Source: Sphingopyxis sp. GW247-27LB (GTDB lineage Bacteria; Pseudomonadota; Alphaproteobacteria; Sphingomonadales; Sphingomonadaceae). Taken from it: a stretch of 64,000 bases of DNA. The stretch covers positions 237,339-301,338 of the forward strand of contig NZ_NIWD01000002.1 in the NCBI RefSeq assembly GCF_002277025.1, given 5' to 3'. Below the pieces are notes generated by a model. The model saw only the letters and a program-made list of their open reading frames with translations. It had not been told where the DNA came from and did not search any database. This document shows, one piece after another, positions 15,684 to 25,158 of the stretch; position 1 is the first letter of the stretch; each line of letters starts with the position of its first letter. Made by a program: the position numbers and the translations under genes.

Positions 15684-18305
15684 ATGGCTATTCGCGGAAG
15701 AGATGCGGCCGGCATCGTGGCGCGGCTGGCGGGCGGGGTTTCGCTCGCGGCGCTCGCTATGGCTCCGGCCTTCGCGCAGGACGCGCCCGCAGGCGACGCG
15801 ACGGCGGGGGACGATGCGATCATCGTCACCGGCATCCGCGCCTCGCTCGAGCAGGCGGCCGAGATCAAGCGCGATTCCGACCAGATCCTCGACGTCATCA
15901 CCGCCGAGGATGTCGGCAAGCTCCCCGATTCGAACGTCGCGGAGGCGCTGCAACGGGTGACCGGCGTCCAGATCACGCGCGTGTTCGGCGAAGGGCAGGC
16001 GGTGTCGGTGCGCGGGCTGCAACAGGTGCGGGTCGAGGTCGACGGCCGCACCCTGCTCGGCTGGTCGGCGCGGCTGTCGCCGCCCGAGAACGACCAGCTC
16101 GGCCGCTCGTCGGGGCTCGATTCGGTGCCGTCGAGCCTGTTCGGCAGCCTCGAGGTGCGCAAGTCGCCGCTCGCGAGCCAGGCCGAGGGCGGGCTCGGCG
16201 GGACGGTCAATCTCGTCACGCCCAAGCCGCTGAGCTTCAAGGAGCCGACCGCGTCGCTGCGCGTGCAGGGGGTCTATTCGGAAAATTCGGACAAGTTCGA
16301 GCCCGCGATCACCGGCTTCGCGACGACCAAATTCGCCGATGGGCGCATCGGCGTGATGATCGCGGGCGAATATCAGAAGCGCACCTCGACCACCCAGGCG
16401 TTCGAGCGCAACAATTTCCTGAACCGCAACTACACCGGGACCGGCGGGACGGTGGCGCAGCCGACGCCGGTGCTGCTGCAGTACGAGAATTTCGTTGTCG
16501 ACCGTTCGCGGCTCGGGCTCAACGGCGCGATCCAGTTCGAGGTGACGCCCGAATTCACGCTGACCGCCGACGCGCTCTATTCGAAGCTCAAGACCGGGCG
16601 GCACCAGGATTTCTTCGCCTTCCGCCTGCCGACCGGGGCCAATCCCGTGACCAATGCGGTGGTCGAGGATGGAATGGTCGTCGCGGGCAATGCCAACGGC
16701 ACGGTGACGACCGCGGGGCAGATCCGCAACGAGCCGACCGAGAGCTTCCTCTATGGCCTCAACGGCAAATATGAGAGCGGCGGGCTGACGATCGAGGCCG
16801 ACGGCTATTACAGCAAGGGCACGATCGACCAGACGATCCAGATCATCACGCTGCAGGCGGCGGCGCCGGTTCCGGGCGCGTTCGATTTCCGGGACAACGC
16901 CGTTCCGTCGCTGACGCTCGGCGGCACGTTCGACCCCGCCGACTATGCGTCCTACAATCCCGCCAACAACGGCGTGCGCAGCAACCGGCTGCTCGGGCTG
17001 CTCGAGGAATGGACCGGCAAGTTCGACGTCGCCTATGAAAGCGATAGCGGCGTCACCGTGTCGGCGGGGGTGCGCTATACCGATCTTCACGCGCGCTCGA
17101 ACGCCTTCCGCAGCCAGGTCACCCCGACGCGCGACGAGATCGAACCCTATCTGACCTTGATCGACGCGGGCGACTTCCTGCCCGATATCGCGGGGACCTT
17201 TCCGCGCGGCTTCCTGAGCACCGCGCCGACCTACGATTATGTCTTCAACCGCGCGCAGGCGGCGCAGCCGAACCCCGATGCGGACGGGCGGTCGACGCTG
17301 CTTCCCAATTCGCAGCGCGACTATGATTTCAGCGAGCGGACGCTCGCGGGCTATCTGATGGTGTCGGGCGAGGGGGAGATCGGCGGCATCCCCTTCCGCG
17401 CCAACGCGGGGGTCCGCATCGCGAGCACGCGGCTGTCGGTCGACACTTTCCTCAACGTCGGCAGCACGAGCACGCTCGTCACCGACAAGAATCGCTATAC
17501 CAACGTGCTGCCGAGCGCGAACATCGCGTTCAACATCACCGACAATTTCATGATCCGCGTGTCGGGGTCGCAGACGATGCAGCGCGCGTCGATCGCCGAC
17601 CTCGCGCCCTCGACCTTCTTCAACGCGACCAACCTGTCGGTGACCGGGGGCAATGCGGGGCTCGAACCGCCCATGTCGACGCAGGCCGACATCAGCTTCG
17701 AATATTATACGGGCAAGAGCTCGCTGATCTCGGGCGCGGTCTTCTACAAGGACGTCACCAACTTCATCGCCAATTTCGTGACGTCCGGGGTCGACCTGAA
17801 CCTCGACCCGCAGGGGCGCGAACTCGTCTTCTCGCGGCCCGAGAATCTGGCGAGCGCGAAGATCAAGGGGTTCGAAGTCGGCATCCAGCAATTCCTCGAC
17901 TTCCTGCCGTCGCCGCTCGACGGCTTCGGGATCATCGCCAACTATACCTGGTCGGACTCGGAGGATAATGCGGGCTTCCCGCTCGTCGCGGTGTCTAAGA
18001 ACAGCTACAACCTCGTCGGCCTCTACGAGAAAGGGCCGTTTTCGGCGCGCCTCGCCTATAATTACCGCGACGAGGCGGTGTTCGAATTCTCCGAAGGGCG
18101 GCCGAGCTTCATCGGCCCGCGGTCGCAGCTCGACGCGCAGATCGGCTTCGACATCACCAAGAATTTCGCGCTGTCGCTGCAGGCGCAGAATCTGATGCCG
18201 AAGAAATCGGCGACGCAGGAGTATAGCAATTTCGTGCCGACCGCGCTCAACAGCTATGCGCTGTCCGAGCGGCGCTTTTCGGTCGGGCTGCGCGCCAAAT
18301 TCTGA
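15684..18305 (+). CDS. TonB-dependent receptor 2 of the polysaccharide locus
   Basis: An 873-residue outer-membrane receptor. I chose the ATG at 15684 because it follows GGGGAGGATGAG and opens a clean signal peptide ending AFAQD; the frame stays open further upstream, but into the operator region. The TonB-box and plug region reads DDAIIVTGIRASLEQAAEIKR, then LPDSNVAEALQRVTGVQITR and a GGLGGTVNLVTPKPL plug end. The barrel ends in the canonical terminal Phe (LRAKF). It is not a close copy of receptor 1, so the two probably import different products. It is followed after 39 bp by the beta-helix gene, likely co-transcribed. Confidence 0.93.
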   Translation: MAIRGRDAAGIVARLAGGVSLAALAMAPAFAQDAPAGDATAGDDAIIVTGIRASLEQAAEIKRDSDQILDVITAEDVGKLPDSNVAEALQRVTGVQITRVFGEGQAVSVRGLQQVRVEVDGRTLLGWSARLSPPENDQLGRSSGLDSVPSSLFGSLEVRKSPLASQAEGGLGGTVNLVTPKPLSFKEPTASLRVQGVYSENSDKFEPAITGFATTKFADGRIGVMIAGEYQKRTSTTQAFERNNFLNRNYTGTGGTVAQPTPVLLQYENFVVDRSRLGLNGAIQFEVTPEFTLTADALYSKLKTGRHQDFFAFRLPTGANPVTNAVVEDGMVVAGNANGTVTTAGQIRNEPTESFLYGLNGKYESGGLTIEADGYYSKGTIDQTIQIITLQAAAPVPGAFDFRDNAVPSLTLGGTFDPADYASYNPANNGVRSNRLLGLLEEWTGKFDVAYESDSGVTVSAGVRYTDLHARSNAFRSQVTPTRDEIEPYLTLIDAGDFLPDIAGTFPRGFLSTAPTYDYVFNRAQAAQPNPDADGRSTLLPNSQRDYDFSERTLAGYLMVSGEGEIGGIPFRANAGVRIASTRLSVDTFLNVGSTSTLVTDKNRYTNVLPSANIAFNITDNFMIRVSGSQTMQRASIADLAPSTFFNATNLSVTGGNAGLEPPMSTQADISFEYYTGKSSLISGAVFYKDVTNFIANFVTSGVDLNLDPQGRELVFSRPENLASAKIKGFEVGIQQFLDFLPSPLDGFGIIANYTWSDSEDNAGFPLVAVSKNSYNLVGLYEKGPFSARLAYNYRDEAVFEFSEGRPSFIGPRSQLDAQIGFDITKNFALSLQAQNLMPKKSATQEYSNFVPTALNSYALSERRFSVGLRAKF

Positions 18306-18327
18306 AGCGGGCCAAATTCTGAAGCGG
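18294..18327 (+). repeat. Perfect 17-bp tandem duplication across the receptor stop codon
   Basis: GCCAAATTCTGAAGCGG occurs twice back to back (18294-18310 and 18311-18327). The first copy holds the last codons and TGA of the receptor gene. It looks like a recent slippage or duplication event, with no effect on the protein. Confidence 0.9.
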
Positions 18328-18344
18328 GAAAGGGAAGAGAATCC

Positions 18345-20033
18345 ATGAGGTCGCCGAGCGCGGGAACACGCGCCTTTTGCATCATCCTGGCCGCCGCCGC
18401 CGGCGCGGTGTCTGCGCGCGCCGAGCCGCCGGCACTGCCGAAAATCCTTGCCGATCCCGCGACGCAGGCGGCGCAGCCGTTGCCCGATTACAGCTATGCC
18501 GGCTACGGCTTCGGCACCGCGCCGATCCCCGAGGATGCGGGGACGGTGGTCGATGTCACCGATTATGGCGTGGTCCCCGACGACGGGCTCGACGACAGCA
18601 AGGCGGTGCTGCGCGCGCTCGATGCCGCGAACAAGGTGAAGGGCAAGGTCACGCTGCGCTTTCCGGCGGGGCGGACGCAGATCACCGAGGTGCTGCGGAT
18701 CACGCGCAGCGACATCGTTCTCGACGGCGCCGGGGACGGGGCGGGGGGAAGCGAACTCTTCTTTCCGCGGCCGCTGAAGCTGATCGACAAGAGCCACGCT
18801 TTCGACGAGCTTCGCGCCTATCTGGTGCACGAGAAGAAATATCAGGTCGAGCCCGAGCATAATATCGACTATCTGTTCACCGAATATAGCTGGGCCGGCG
18901 GGATGATCTTCGTCGGGCCGGAGAATACGCGCCCCGTCTCCTACGACGGCAGCAAGGACGTTCGCGATCCGGTGCTCGCGAACGGCGTCGCGGGCAAGCA
19001 GTTCGGGCGTATGCTGACCGTCGACGATCCGGCGAAGCTGCACGTCGGCGATGTCGTCCAGCTCCAATGGTTCTCGGTCGACGGGCCCGATAGCCGGATA
19101 CTGAAATCGCTTTACGGCGACACCGACCTGCCGATCGGGTCGCACCACTGGAGTTCGCCGAACCGGCCGGTCGTGGTCCAGTCGACGCGCGTCGCGGCGA
19201 TCCGCGGCAAGACGGTGACCCTCGGCGATCCGCTGCTCCACGACGTGCGTGCCGACCAGCCCGCGGTGGTGGCGCGGTGGGAGCATCTTTCGAACATCGG
19301 CATCCAGAATCTGCGGCTGCAATTTCCAGAGGCGCCCGCCTTCGGTCACCATCTGGAGCAGGGCTATAACGGCATCTACATGACCGGCGTGTTCGACGGC
19401 TGGATCCGCAAGCTGACGATCGATCGCTCGGACAGCGGCATCCTCACCGACAATGCCGCGAGCCTGACGATTTCCGACATCACGACCACGGGCGATCGCC
19501 GCGCGCATTATTCGGTGCACGTCGGCGCCGTGCACAATGTGCTGGTGAAGAATCTGAAGGTCGCAAACCCGGTGATCCATCCGCTGAGCGTCAACACGCG
19601 CTCGACGCGCTCGGTGTTCCTGCGCGCCGATGTCGAGACGCACGCGATGATCGACCAGCACAGCGGATCGAACCACCAGAATCTGTTCGATCAGGTGACG
19701 CTGCGGATCGACCCCAGATTGGTGAAGGGCGACTGGCGCTATCAATTGTGGGTCGGCGGCGGCGCACCCTATTGGAAGCCGGGGCACGGCCTCTACAACA
19801 CCGTCTGGAACGCGCGGCTCGTCATTCCCGACAATGTTCCGCACGACGCGACGGTGATGATCGACAGCGGGCTCGAGGGCCCCGGCGAGCGGATCGTCGG
19901 GCTGCACGCGAACCGCGCGATCGCGGTCCACTATAACCCCACGCCCTATATCGAGGGGACGGGGCAGGCGGTCGCCAGCGCGCCATCGCTTTACGACTAT
20001 CAGCTCGCGCGGCGGACCCCGTCGGCGCGATAG
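18345..20033 (+). CDS. Exported parallel beta-helix protein (pectate-lyase superfamily), putative polysaccharide lyase
   Basis: A 562-residue protein with a signal peptide (FCIILAAAAGAVSARA). Residues about 65-110 (VVDVTDYGVVPDDGLDDSKAV) are the N-terminal cap typical of Pectate_lyase_3 beta-helix proteins. Later repeats such as GIQNLRLQF, GWIRKLTIDRSDSGI and VLVKNLKVANPVIHPL are consistent with stacked helix coils. A His/Gln-rich stretch (HAMIDQHSGSNHQNLFDQVTL) is a candidate active or binding site. I do not recognise the CAZy family. Its place behind receptor 2 in a lyase locus argues for action on the same polymer. The ATG follows GGGAAGAGAATCC. Confidence 0.75.
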   Translation: MRSPSAGTRAFCIILAAAAGAVSARAEPPALPKILADPATQAAQPLPDYSYAGYGFGTAPIPEDAGTVVDVTDYGVVPDDGLDDSKAVLRALDAANKVKGKVTLRFPAGRTQITEVLRITRSDIVLDGAGDGAGGSELFFPRPLKLIDKSHAFDELRAYLVHEKKYQVEPEHNIDYLFTEYSWAGGMIFVGPENTRPVSYDGSKDVRDPVLANGVAGKQFGRMLTVDDPAKLHVGDVVQLQWFSVDGPDSRILKSLYGDTDLPIGSHHWSSPNRPVVVQSTRVAAIRGKTVTLGDPLLHDVRADQPAVVARWEHLSNIGIQNLRLQFPEAPAFGHHLEQGYNGIYMTGVFDGWIRKLTIDRSDSGILTDNAASLTISDITTTGDRRAHYSVHVGAVHNVLVKNLKVANPVIHPLSVNTRSTRSVFLRADVETHAMIDQHSGSNHQNLFDQVTLRIDPRLVKGDWRYQLWVGGGAPYWKPGHGLYNTVWNARLVIPDNVPHDATVMIDSGLEGPGERIVGLHANRAIAVHYNPTPYIEGTGQAVASAPSLYDYQLARRTPSAR

Positions 20034-20125
20034 CGCACCTGCAAACGGGCAGGCGATTTGCGGCGGATATTCGGATAGACCGGGGCGGGCGGACAATCCG
20101 TTCGCCCCGATCCGAGGTGCCGTAG

Positions 20126-20953
20126 ATGGAAGAGTCCGATTCCCGAATGTTCGAACGCGACTCGATCGCGCTTCCGGTCCGGCGCATCGGTCTGGGCGAA
20201 CCCGGCGATGACGCGCTGACGCGTGCGGTGCCGATCGAGGCGCCGGTGTCGATCGAAGTCTGCGGCATCGGCTATGCCGTGATGATGGCGACGCCCTCCG
20301 ACCTCGAGGACTATGGGCTCGGCTTCGCGATGAGCGAGGGGCTGGTCGACGGCCCCGGTCAGGTTCGCGGCATCGACGCGCAGGCCATCGAGGGCGGCTG
20401 GGCGCTGCGCATCTGGCTGCCGCCCGAGCGCGCCGCGCAGGCGCTGGAGCGGGCGCGAAACCGGGTGAGCGAGAGCAGCTGCGGGCTGTGCGGGATCGAG
20501 AACATCGAGCAGGTGCTGCGCCCGCTGCCCGCGGTCACTGCAAGCATCGCGGTCGATCGCGCGGGACTCGCCGCCGCGCTCGCATCGCTCGGCGATCACC
20601 AGCCGCTCGGGCGCGCGACGGGCGCGGTCCACGCCGCGGCCTTTTGTTCGCCGGACGGCGCGATCCGGCTCGCGCGCGAGGATGTCGGGCGGCACAATGC
20701 GCTCGACAAGCTGATCGGGGCGCTCGCGCGCGCCGGCATCGATCCCGCGAGCGGCTTCATCCTGCTGTCGGCGCGGTGCAGCTACGAACTGGTCGAAAAG
20801 ACTGTCCGCGCGGGCTGCCCGATGCTCGTCACCATCTCCGCGCCGACCAGCCTCGCCGCCGAGCGCGCCGCTGCCGCGGGGCTGACGCTGATCGCGCTCG
20901 CGCGGCCCGATTCGGCGCTGGTCATCAGCGGCGAGGCGGTCAGCGGGCTTTAG
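20126..20953 (+). CDS. fdhD: Formate dehydrogenase accessory sulfurtransferase FdhD
   Basis: A 275-residue cytoplasmic protein that passes sulfur to the molybdenum cofactor of formate-dehydrogenase-type enzymes. The CxxC pair Cys119 and Cys122 in ESSCGLCGIENIE and the conserved GRATGAVHAAAF, REDVGRHNALDKLIG and SARCSYELVEK blocks are all present. Normal length. It is convergent with the DUF1345 gene (stop codons overlap by three bases); its likely client, the YdeP-type molybdoenzyme, lies beyond on the opposite strand. Confidence 0.95.
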   Translation: MEESDSRMFERDSIALPVRRIGLGEPGDDALTRAVPIEAPVSIEVCGIGYAVMMATPSDLEDYGLGFAMSEGLVDGPGQVRGIDAQAIEGGWALRIWLPPERAAQALERARNRVSESSCGLCGIENIEQVLRPLPAVTASIAVDRAGLAAALASLGDHQPLGRATGAVHAAAFCSPDGAIRLAREDVGRHNALDKLIGALARAGIDPASGFILLSARCSYELVEKTVRAGCPMLVTISAPTSLAAERAAAAGLTLIALARPDSALVISGEAVSGL

Positions 20954-21600
20954 GCGCCGCCGATCGCGTTCACCGTGAATGCCAATATCCCCATGTTGAA
21001 CAGGAAGGCGGCGAGCGAGTGGCCGAGCACGACGCGCCGCATATGCGCGCCTGAAATCGTCACGTCGGAGGTCTGGAAGGTCATGCCGAGCGTGAAGCTG
21101 AAATAGAGGAAGTCCCAATAGCCCGGCTCGCCCGCGCCCGGAAACTCCAGCCCGCCGCGGTCGTGGCCGTGCGGCTGGAGATAGAAGAGATGGGCATAAT
21201 GGAGCGTGAAGACGAGGTTCGCGAATAGCCACGAGAGGGCGAGCGTCGCGACGATCAGCACGATGTCGCCGCGGCCGAGCGCCTGCGGCCCCGCGATCAG
21301 CGAACCGACCGCGAACAGGATGACGAGCGACAGGAGCACCGAGATGGCGAGGAGGCCTGCGCGGTTGGCGTCGTTGCGCTCGGCGGTGCGGCGCATCGCG
21401 TCGGGGTCGGCGCCGAGCAGCGGCCAGGCCGCGCAGAGGAAGAGGAAGGCGGCGGCGTCGAAGCCGGTCAGCAGCGCGATGCGCGGGGGAGCGTCCGCCG
21501 CCATCGCCGCGCCGCCCGCCGCGAGGAAGGTCGCAACGAAAAGCAGGAAGCGCGCGGGCGCGATGCGATCCCCCGGAGCGAAATCGCGCCGTGCGGCCAT
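20950..21600 (-). CDS. DUF1345-family inner-membrane protein
   Basis: A 216-residue protein with about five hydrophobic segments (for example LLFVATFLAAGGAAMA, AISVLLSLVILFAVGSLIA and AAFLFNMGILAFTVNAI). The conserved DUF1345 core FTLHYAHLFYL and YWDFLYFSFTLGMTFQTSDV is clear. Function of the family is unknown; the C-terminal half resembles the pore region of small potassium channels (inference). It starts 7 bp downstream of the molybdoenzyme gene on the same strand, so it is probably co-transcribed with it. Confidence 0.88.
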   Translation of the reverse strand: MAARRDFAPGDRIAPARFLLFVATFLAAGGAAMAADAPPRIALLTGFDAAAFLFLCAAWPLLGADPDAMRRTAERNDANRAGLLAISVLLSLVILFAVGSLIAGPQALGRGDIVLIVATLALSWLFANLVFTLHYAHLFYLQPHGHDRGGLEFPGAGEPGYWDFLYFSFTLGMTFQTSDVTISGAHMRRVVLGHSLAAFLFNMGILAFTVNAIGGA

Positions 21601-21607
21601 CGGCGCG

Positions 21608-23887
21608 TTAGCCTTTCGCCGCCGGAGCGACGACGCGAACCGGGATCGACTTCGCCGCGGGCGTGCCGCTGATCCGGTCGTAATGGTCGAGCGGCAGCAG
21701 CGGGTTGAGCTCGGGATAATAGCCCGCCACGGCGCCGCGCGACATCGGATAGTCGATGATCGTCAGCCCGTCGACGCGCCGCTCGACGCCGTCGTCGCTG
21801 ATCGTTTCGAGCGCGACGCGCGCGCCGGCGTCGAGCCCGCGCGCTTCGCGATCCGCGGCGTTCATGAACAGTATCATCCGGTCGCCGCGCACGCCGCGAT
21901 AGCGGTCGTTGTAGCTGTAGATGGTGGTGTTGAACTGATCGTGCGAGCGCACCGTCGCGAGCCGCAGCATCGCGGGGTCGGCGATCTCGGCGTTGACCGC
22001 GAGGCCGGGCAGGACCAGGAAATTGGCCTTGCCGTTGGGGGTCGCCCACACGCGGCGGCGCGGCGGGATATCGAGGTGGAAGCCGCGCGGCGCCTTGATC
22101 CGCTCCGAAAAGCCTTCGTAGATCGCGGGATAGACCTCGGCGATCTTGTCGCGGATGCGGCCATAATCGTCGATATAGCCCGCCCAGTCGACCTTGCTGG
22201 CCGGCAGCGCCGCCATCGCCATGCGGCAGACGATCTCGACCTCGGGCATCAGATGCGGGCTCGCGGGGTCGAGCACGCCGCGCGAGGCGGTGACGTTCGA
22301 CATCGAATCCTCGATCGTCACGAACTGCTCGCCCGCCGCGGTCTCGATACGCTCGGAGCGCGCGACGACGGGGAGGATCAGCGCCTCCCTGCCGTGAACG
22401 AGGTGCCCGCGGTTGAGCTTGGTCGCGATGCCGACGGTCAGGTCGAGCTTTCGCATCGCATCATAGGCCCGCTCGGTGTCGGGCACCGCGCGGACGAAAT
22501 TGCCGCCGAGCCCGATGAAGACCTTCGCGGTGCCTGCGAGCATCGCCTCGACCGATTCGATCGTGTGATGGCCGTGCGCGCGCGGCGGGTTGAAACCGAA
22601 GACGTCGCGCACCCGGTCGAGATAGGCCGCGCCCGGCTTTTCGTCGATGCCGACGGTGCGGTCGCCCTGGACGTTCGAATGGCCGCGGATCGGCGAGATG
22701 CCCGCGCCGGGCCGCCCGTAATTGCCCTTGAGCAGCAGGATGTTCGCGACCTGCTGCACCAGCCGCGACCCGAGCTGGTGCTGGGTCAACCCCATGCCGT
22801 AGCAGATGATCGTCGCCTTCGAGCGGATGTAGATTTCGGCGCAGCGACGAATCTGCTCTTCCGAAACCCCGGATGCCGCGACGATGTCGGCCCAGTCCTG
22901 CGCCTCGATATCGGCCTTCAGCTCCGCGAAGCCTTCGGTGTGCTCGCGGAGGAAGTTGTGGTCGAAGACGGTCTCGCCCGCCGCCTCGCGCTCGACCATC
23001 ACCTTCATCATGCCCTTGAGCAGCGCGAGGTCGCCGCCGACGCGGATATGGACGAACTCGCTCGCGATCTCGGTCGAGCCGAAGGTCGCCATCTGGATGG
23101 CGTCCTGCGGTTCGGTGAAGCGGATCAGCGCGCGTTCGGGCATCGGGTTGACCGCGACGATGGGGACGCCGCGCTTCCGCGCCTCGACGAGCAGGGTCAT
23201 CATCCGCGGCGCGTTGGTGCCGGGGTTCTGGCCGATGACGAAGATCGCTTGCGCCTGTTCGAAATCCTCGAGCACCACCGTGCCCTTGCCGACCCCGATC
23301 GCGGGCGGCAGGCCGCGGCTCGTCGGTTCGTGGCACATGTTCGAACAGTCGGGGAAATTGTTCGTGCCATATTCGCGCACGAAGATCGAATAGAGGAAGG
23401 CGGCCTCGTTCGGGGTGCGGCCCGAGGTATAGAATTCGGCCGCGTTGGGGTCATCGAGCGCGCGAAGATGGCGGCCGATCGTCGCGAAGGCCTCGTCCCA
23501 GCTCACCGGCACATAATGATCGGTCGCGGGATCGTAGCGCATCGGCTCGGTCAGGCGGCCCTGCATTTCGAGCCAATAGTCGGACTGCGCCATCAGCTCG
23601 GCCACGCTGTGCTGCGCAAAGAAATCGCGCGTTACGCGGAACTTCGTCGCCTCGTGCGCGAGCGCCTTGGCGCCATTTTCGCAGAATTCGAGCGTCTTGG
23701 TGCAATCGGCGTCGGGGAAGGCGCAGCTCGGGCATTTGAAGCCGCCGGGCTGGTTCATCGACAGCAGCGCGCGCGAGCCCTTGGTGACGACGCTCTGTTC
23801 GAGCAGCACCTTCGCGGTCGCGGCGGCGGCGCCCCAGCCGCCCGCGGGGCTGGTGTAGCTTCGATATCTCGGCTTGCTGTCCGTCAT
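21608..23887 (-). CDS. FdhF/YdeP-family molybdopterin oxidoreductase
   Basis: A 759-residue, probably cytoplasmic (no Tat signal), molybdopterin-guanine-dinucleotide enzyme. Conserved YdeP landmarks are GGFKCPSCAFPDADC and EFCENGAKAL near the N-terminus, SDYWLEMQGRLTEPM, SNMCHEPTSRGLPPAIG, FVIGQNPGTNAPRMM, and the C-terminal cofactor domain with RSHDQFNTTIYSYNDRYRG. It lacks the N-terminal iron-sulfur signature of true formate dehydrogenases, and no partner subunit is nearby. The electron donor is unknown for the family; related genes are associated with acid resistance in enterobacteria. fdhD, required for such cofactors, lies next to it. Confidence 0.9.
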   Translation of the reverse strand: MTDSKPRYRSYTSPAGGWGAAAATAKVLLEQSVVTKGSRALLSMNQPGGFKCPSCAFPDADCTKTLEFCENGAKALAHEATKFRVTRDFFAQHSVAELMAQSDYWLEMQGRLTEPMRYDPATDHYVPVSWDEAFATIGRHLRALDDPNAAEFYTSGRTPNEAAFLYSIFVREYGTNNFPDCSNMCHEPTSRGLPPAIGVGKGTVVLEDFEQAQAIFVIGQNPGTNAPRMMTLLVEARKRGVPIVAVNPMPERALIRFTEPQDAIQMATFGSTEIASEFVHIRVGGDLALLKGMMKVMVEREAAGETVFDHNFLREHTEGFAELKADIEAQDWADIVAASGVSEEQIRRCAEIYIRSKATIICYGMGLTQHQLGSRLVQQVANILLLKGNYGRPGAGISPIRGHSNVQGDRTVGIDEKPGAAYLDRVRDVFGFNPPRAHGHHTIESVEAMLAGTAKVFIGLGGNFVRAVPDTERAYDAMRKLDLTVGIATKLNRGHLVHGREALILPVVARSERIETAAGEQFVTIEDSMSNVTASRGVLDPASPHLMPEVEIVCRMAMAALPASKVDWAGYIDDYGRIRDKIAEVYPAIYEGFSERIKAPRGFHLDIPPRRRVWATPNGKANFLVLPGLAVNAEIADPAMLRLATVRSHDQFNTTIYSYNDRYRGVRGDRMILFMNAADREARGLDAGARVALETISDDGVERRVDGLTIIDYPMSRGAVAGYYPELNPLLPLDHYDRISGTPAAKSIPVRVVAPAAKG

Positions 23888-23944
23888 TCGCGCCGGGCTC
23901 CTCGGAGGTGCCTCACCCTATCGCCAACCGCGACGCGCCTCAAG

Positions 23945-24688
23945 CTAGTCGCCTCCGCTCCCGCGCGCCGACTTGCGCGCGCGGCCCAGCGTCGTGACGA
24001 TGCCGTGCATCATCCGGATGTCGTTGTGCGACCAGCCGGTCTTGGTCAGCGCGGTGCGCAGCGTCCGCAGCGTCGCCGTGGTCCGCTCGGGCGGGAAGAA
24101 ATAGCCCGCGGCGTCGAGGTCGCGGACGAGGTGTTCGATCAGATCCTCGAGTTCGCCGTGCGGGGCGGGGGGATCGAGCGGCACGTCGGGCGGGCTCGCG
24201 AGGCTCATGCCCTTCGACCATTCATAGGCGAGCAGGATCACCGCCTGCGCGAGGTTCAGCGACCCGAATTCGGGGTTGATCGGCACGGTGACGATCTCGT
24301 GCGCGAGCGCGACGTCGTCGCTTTCGAGGCCCGAGCGTTCGGGCCCGAAGACATAGGCCGATCGCAGCGCGGTCGCATGAACCTGCCGCGCGGCCGCCTC
24401 GGGGGTCAGCACCGGCTTGGTCACGCCGCGCTTGCGCACCGTGGTCGCATAGATGTGGCCGCAATCGGCGACCGCCTCGGCAAGGCTGTCGAACACCACG
24501 GCGTCGGCGAGGACGCGGTCGGCGCCCGAGGCGGCGGGCCCCGCGTCGGGATTGGGCCAGCCGTCGCGCGGGGCGACGAGGCGCAACTCGGTCAGCCCGA
24601 AATTGAGCATCGCGCGTGCCGCCTTGCCGATATTCTCACCAAGCTGCGGGCGGACGAGGACGATGACGGGGGGAGGGGCCTTGCTCAC
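23945..24688 (-). CDS. trmJ: tRNA (cytidine/uridine-2'-O-)-methyltransferase TrmJ
   Basis: A 247-residue SPOUT methyltransferase that methylates the ribose of nucleotide 32 in tRNAs. Motifs: [23 protein letters not shown] at the N-terminus, [17 protein letters not shown] (motif 2) and [23 protein letters not shown] (motif 3, trefoil knot). The GTG start at 24688 overlaps the stop of nrdR (GTGA), which decides the start and implies coupling. A short Asp/Glu/Pro-rich linker joins a C-terminal helical extension that is usual for TrmJ. Confidence 0.93.
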   Translation of the reverse strand: MSKAPPPVIVLVRPQLGENIGKAARAMLNFGLTELRLVAPRDGWPNPDAGPAASGADRVLADAVVFDSLAEAVADCGHIYATTVRKRGVTKPVLTPEAAARQVHATALRSAYVFGPERSGLESDDVALAHEIVTVPINPEFGSLNLAQAVILLAYEWSKGMSLASPPDVPLDPPAPHGELEDLIEHLVRDLDAAGYFFPPERTTATLRTLRTALTKTGWSHNDIRMMHGIVTTLGRARKSARGSGGD

Positions 24689-25155
24689 GAGCCGTTCTTG
24701 TGCGCCGCTTCGTTGATCGTCGCGGCGAATTCCTCGAAATCCTTGGCTTCGGTGAAATCGCGATAGACGCTGGCGAAGCGGATATAGGCGACATTGTCGA
24801 AGCCCTTCAGCGCTTCCATCACCATCGCGCCGATCTGCGCCGCCTGCACCTCGTTCTCGCCCGAGGTTTCGAGCTGGCGCTGGATGCCCGAGACCAGCCG
24901 TTCGATGCGCGCGCCGTCGATCGGGCGCTTGCGGCATGCGATCTGGACGCTGCGCATCAGCTTCTCGCGGTCGAAGGGCTCGCGGGTGCCGCCCGCCTTG
25001 AGCACCGCGACTTCGCGCAGCTGGATGCGCTCGAAGGTGGTGAAACGCGCGCCGCAGTCCTCGCACTGGCGGCGGCGGCGGATCGCGGCGCCGTCCTCGG
25101 TCGGACGGCTGTCCTTCACCTGGCTGTCTTCATGGCCGCAATAGGGACAGCGCAT
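24685..25155 (-). CDS. nrdR: Transcriptional repressor NrdR
   Basis: A 156-residue regulator of ribonucleotide reductase genes. The N-terminal zinc ribbon has Cys3, Cys6, Cys31 and Cys34. The ATP-cone domain (about 47-137) begins [21 protein letters not shown]. It reads ATP/dATP levels. No nrd genes or NrdR boxes were found in the window. It sits in a run rpiB-glyA-small membrane gene-nrdR-trmJ, all in one direction with short gaps or overlaps; glyA-nrdR proximity is common in bacteria. Confidence 0.96.
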   Translation of the reverse strand: MRCPYCGHEDSQVKDSRPTEDGAAIRRRRQCEDCGARFTTFERIQLREVAVLKAGGTREPFDREKLMRSVQIACRKRPIDGARIERLVSGIQRQLETSGENEVQAAQIGAMVMEALKGFDNVAYIRFASVYRDFTEAKDFEEFAATINEAAHKNGS

Positions 25156-25158
25156 GGA

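Noticed and set aside
15552..20096. Open frame of 1514 residues on the minus strand across receptor 2 and the beta-helix gene
   Set aside because: It spans two good genes and the gap between them, has no recognisable domain, and has the composition of an antisense shadow.
23945..25066. A single long minus-strand protein covering trmJ and most of nrdR
   Set aside because: The part beyond 24688 is nrdR in another frame. The GTGA overlap gives trmJ its start.
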